A DNA stretch of 64,000 nucleotides from positions 868,001 to 932,000 of the forward strand of contig NZ_JBFAPA010000001.1 of NCBI RefSeq assembly GCF_040675465.1, in the 5' to 3' direction. Each line of letters opens with the position of its first letter. Position 1 is the first letter of the stretch. Below are positions 61,497-64,000 of the stretch, one piece after another. The translations under genes and the position numbers were made by a program. This DNA is from Kibdelosporangium sp040675465 (lineage in GTDB: Bacteria > Actinomycetota > Actinomycetes > Mycobacteriales > Pseudonocardiaceae). The notes below the pieces were generated by a model, which saw only the letters and a list, made by a program, of their open reading frames with translations, was not told where the DNA came from and ran no database searches.

Positions 61497-62924
61497 GTGA
61501 GCATGCTGACGTCGGGGCAGCTGCTTGCCGACCGCTACCGGCTGGCGAGGCGGATCGCCGTCGGTGGCATGGGCGAGGTGTGGGAGGCCGCGGACACGCG
61601 GCTGGACCGGGCTGTCGCGGTGAAGGTGCTCAAGCCGGAGCTGTGCGGGGACGCCGAGTTCCTGCACCGGTTCCGCACCGAGGCGCGGACGATGTCCTCG
61701 CTCAACCACCCGGGGATCGCCTCGGTGCACGACTACGGCGAGACGGCGGCGGTGCCGGACGGCCCGCAGGACACCGCCTACCTGGTGATGGAGCTGGTCG
61801 AGGGCGAACCGCTGGCCGCCATCCTGGCCCGCGAGGGCCGGATCAACGCCGAACGCACGCTGGACATCCTGGAGCAGGCGGGCAACGCGCTGCAGGCCGC
61901 GCACGCGGGCGGCTACGTGCACCGGGACGTCAAGCCGGGCAACATCATGATCACCCCGGCCGGGATGGTGAAGCTGACCGACTTCGGCATCGCCAAGGCG
62001 GCCGACGCGGCGCCGGTCACCCGGTCCGGAATGGTGATGGGAACGGCCCATTACATCGCCCCCGAGCAGGCGCTCGGGCACGACGCCGAACCGGCAAGTG
62101 ACGTGTACTCGCTGGCCGTGGTCGGGTACGAGTGCCTGATGGGGCACCGGCCGTTCCTGTCGGAGAACGCGGTGACCGTCGCGATGATGCACATCCGCGA
62201 CATCCCGCCGCCGTTGCCGCCGGACGTCCCGCCGGGTGCGCGGGCCGTCATCGAGGCGACCATGGTCAAGGACCCCCGCCGGCGCTACGGCAGTGGCGGG
62301 GAGTTCGCCGCGGCGGTCGCCGCGGTCCGCGCGGGGCGGCCGTTGCCGACCCCGTCGGGTCTGGTCATGGCGGCGTCCGCGCCGCAGCCCCACCACACGG
62401 GGACGCACCCACGAATCGTCACGGGCGGCATGGTTCCGCCGATGGTGCCGCCGGGCACCGGCTCGTTCCCGTTGCCGCCGCCACCGCCGCGGCGTGGGAG
62501 CCGGGCCTGGCTGTGGACGTTGCTCGCGGTGCTCCTGGTGGCCCTGGTGGTGCTGGGAGTGTGGGCGATACCGAAGCTGACCGGTTCGGGTACCCGTTCA
62601 CCGGGTACTCCGACCTCCGGCGCCACGCCGGGCGCGTCGGGTGTCAGCTTCCCGGCCGGCGAGCCGTCGTACCGTGAACCCAGCGGACAGGGACGCCCTG
62701 GACCAGTTCAGGTGAAGCCGGGCGAGCTGCTCGGCCACCCCGCCGACTACGTTGCTGAGCAGTTGCGGAAGTCTGGGCTGGAACCGGACGTGCGATCGAC
62801 GCCGGGCGAGCCGTCGCAGGACCTGCGATCGTGCCTCGTCACCAGCGTGCAGCCGGTCGGGACGCTCGACCGGGGGTCGAAGGTGACCGTCGAGTGCGTC
62901 CACGACGGGCAGCCGCCTGGTTGA
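61497..62924 (+). CDS. pknA: Ser/Thr protein kinase PknA with a C-terminal PASTA-like domain
   Basis: 475 aa from GTG 61497, or ATG 61503. Kinase domain: GGMGEVW P-loop, AVKVLK lysine, HRDVKPGN catalytic loop (Asp144), DFG and GTAHYIAPEQ activation segment. A Pro-rich linker leads to a transmembrane helix at about 337-357, then an extracellular PASTA-like unit near the end (PVQVKPGELLGHPADYVAEQL). Mycobacterial PknA lacks a PASTA domain, so this version may sense muropeptides itself. 73 bp before pknB. Confidence 0.94.
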   Translation: MSMLTSGQLLADRYRLARRIAVGGMGEVWEAADTRLDRAVAVKVLKPELCGDAEFLHRFRTEARTMSSLNHPGIASVHDYGETAAVPDGPQDTAYLVMELVEGEPLAAILAREGRINAERTLDILEQAGNALQAAHAGGYVHRDVKPGNIMITPAGMVKLTDFGIAKAADAAPVTRSGMVMGTAHYIAPEQALGHDAEPASDVYSLAVVGYECLMGHRPFLSENAVTVAMMHIRDIPPPLPPDVPPGARAVIEATMVKDPRRRYGSGGEFAAAVAAVRAGRPLPTPSGLVMAASAPQPHHTGTHPRIVTGGMVPPMVPPGTGSFPLPPPPPRRGSRAWLWTLLAVLLVALVVLGVWAIPKLTGSGTRSPGTPTSGATPGASGVSFPAGEPSYREPSGQGRPGPVQVKPGELLGHPADYVAEQLRKSGLEPDVRSTPGEPSQDLRSCLVTSVQPVGTLDRGSKVTVECVHDGQPPG

Positions 62925-62997
62925 AAACGGCCTGGCGATCAAGCAAGAGCGGGCATGATGGGATCGAGAAGTTGACTAGGAGCGGGACAACGCAGCG

Positions 62998-64000
62998 ATG
63001 ACGACACCGCGACTGCTCTCCAATCGCTACGAGCTGGGCGAGACGCTCGGCTATGGCGGCATGTCCGAGGTTCACAAGGGTCGGGACGTGCGGCTGGGCC
63101 GTGACGTCGCGGTCAAGGTGCTGCGTGCCGACCTGGCCCGTGATCCGCAGTTCCAGGAGCGGTTCCGGCGCGAGGCGCAGAACGCCGCCGCGCTGAACCA
63201 TCCCGCCATCGTCGCGGTCTACGACACCGGTGAGACGCGCACCGAGTACGGCCCGCTGCCCTACATCGTGATGGAGTACGTCGACGGGCGGACCCTGCGC
63301 GACATCGTCAAGACCGAGGGCCCGCTGCCCGGCCAGCGCGCCATGGAGATCATGGCGGACGTCTGCGCGGCACTCGACTTCTCACACAGACATGGGATCA
63401 TCCACCGGGATGTCAAGCCCGCCAACGTGATGATCACCAAGACCGGCGCGGTCAAGGTGATGGACTTCGGCATCGCGCGCGCGGTGCACGACGGCCAGGC
63501 GGCCGTCACGCAGACCGCCGCGGTGATCGGCACCGCCCAGTACCTCTCGCCCGAACAGGCCCGTGGTGAGACCGTGGACGCCCGGAGTGACGTCTACGCA
63601 ACGGGTTGCGTGCTGTTCGAGCTGCTCACCGGCGAGCCGCCGTTCACCGGCGACTCCCCTGTCGCCGTTGCCTACCAGCACGTGCGGGAGGACCCGCGCA
63701 AGCCGTCGCAGCTCAACCCCCGGGTCAGCCCCCAACTCGACGCGATCGTGCTGAAAGCGATGGCCAAAGGGGCGGCCAACCGGTACCAGTCCGCCGCGGA
63801 GATGCGGATGGACATCGTCCGGGTGCTGTCCGGCCAGCGGCCGGCCGCGCCGATGGTGATGTCCGAGGACGACCGCACCGCGATGATGGGCCAGCAGACC
63901 CGGGCCACCGAGTTCATCCCGCCGCGCGGCCGGCACCGGCCGGACGCGATGGTCGACGACTACGACAGCTACGACGACGGTGAGGAGGAACGCCGGCGCA
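62998..64000 (+). CDS. pknB: Ser/Thr protein kinase PknB, 3' end outside the window
   Basis: 334 codons visible. LSNRYELGETLGYGGMSEVHKGRD, AVKVLRADLARD, HRDVKPANVMI (His136-Arg-Asp138), MDFGIARA and GTAQYLSPEQARGE match PknB closely. The kinase domain ends near residue 280. The visible juxtamembrane part includes EDDRTAMMGQQTRATEFIPPRG and an acidic Asp/Glu stretch. The membrane helix and PASTA repeats expected next lie beyond the edge. Confidence 0.95.
   Translation, partial: MTTPRLLSNRYELGETLGYGGMSEVHKGRDVRLGRDVAVKVLRADLARDPQFQERFRREAQNAAALNHPAIVAVYDTGETRTEYGPLPYIVMEYVDGRTLRDIVKTEGPLPGQRAMEIMADVCAALDFSHRHGIIHRDVKPANVMITKTGAVKVMDFGIARAVHDGQAAVTQTAAVIGTAQYLSPEQARGETVDARSDVYATGCVLFELLTGEPPFTGDSPVAVAYQHVREDPRKPSQLNPRVSPQLDAIVLKAMAKGAANRYQSAAEMRMDIVRVLSGQRPAAPMVMSEDDRTAMMGQQTRATEFIPPRGRHRPDAMVDDYDSYDDGEEERRR

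Overview
High-GC actinobacterial chromosome, most likely a member of the Pseudonocardiaceae. Signs of this are the GC-rich third codon positions, frequent GTG/TTG starts, overlapping ATGA/GTGA gene junctions, and the conserved fhaA-fhaB-pstP-rodA-pbpA-pknA-pknB cluster at the right end, which normally lies near oriC. The species cannot be named from the sequence alone.

Layout. (1) 1-9.3 kb, minus strand: a surface-polysaccharide group with a giant GT/GT/FkbM fusion enzyme (cut by the window edge), a proline-rich single-pass membrane protein, an AlgX/AlgJ-like O-acetylation protein, gamma-glutamyltransferase and UDP-glucose dehydrogenase. (2) 9.4-14.6 kb: aldo/keto reductase, MarR regulator, a secreted-repeat lipoprotein divergent from an ECF sigma/anti-sigma pair, a small membrane protein, an HSD10-like SDR and an uncharacterised gene. 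(3) 14.58-16.72 kb: a lower-GC two-gene cassette (AAA15 ATPase + RloB/TOPRIM protein, AbiL-like) bounded by a perfect 16-bp direct repeat. Excising it in silico leaves the two flanking convergent genes intact, so I read it as a recently inserted anti-phage module. (4) 16.7-37.8 kb: a large choline/glycine-betaine catabolic locus. It holds a Rieske demethylase with its own ferredoxin and ferredoxin reductase, two IclR regulators, PurU, a choline-dehydrogenase-like GMC enzyme, an OpuA-type ABC importer with a double-length permease, dimethylglycine oxidase and heterotetrameric sarcosine oxidase (B-D-A-G). Together these import betaine and strip its three methyl groups to glycine, with PurU recycling folate. 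A repeated GTTG-N9-CAAC element sits at or just inside the starts of these units. A PadR-controlled membrane protein/carotenoid-oxygenase operon lies inside the locus, and just behind padR is a short reading frame with an RHIM-like amyloid motif.

(5) 37.8-54 kb: TM0106-type RecB nuclease, DUF genes, a YcnI-CopC-CopD copper operon, an APH-like kinase behind an XRE/TPR regulator, a beta-glucosidase/MFS operon with its TetR repressor, a PLP enzyme divergent from a sugar-lactone oxidase, an NAD(P)-binding protein and a hypothetical gene. (6) 54.0-55.2 kb: about 1.2 kb without a convincing gene, strongly strand-asymmetric and G-rich on the minus strand, ending in a structured trailer and terminator behind tRNA-Leu(CAG). 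(7) 55.4-64 kb: the Ser/Thr-kinase and cell-wall elongation cluster, running off the right edge inside pknB.

Domain and family calls come from reading motifs and from memory of the families. No database search was run.
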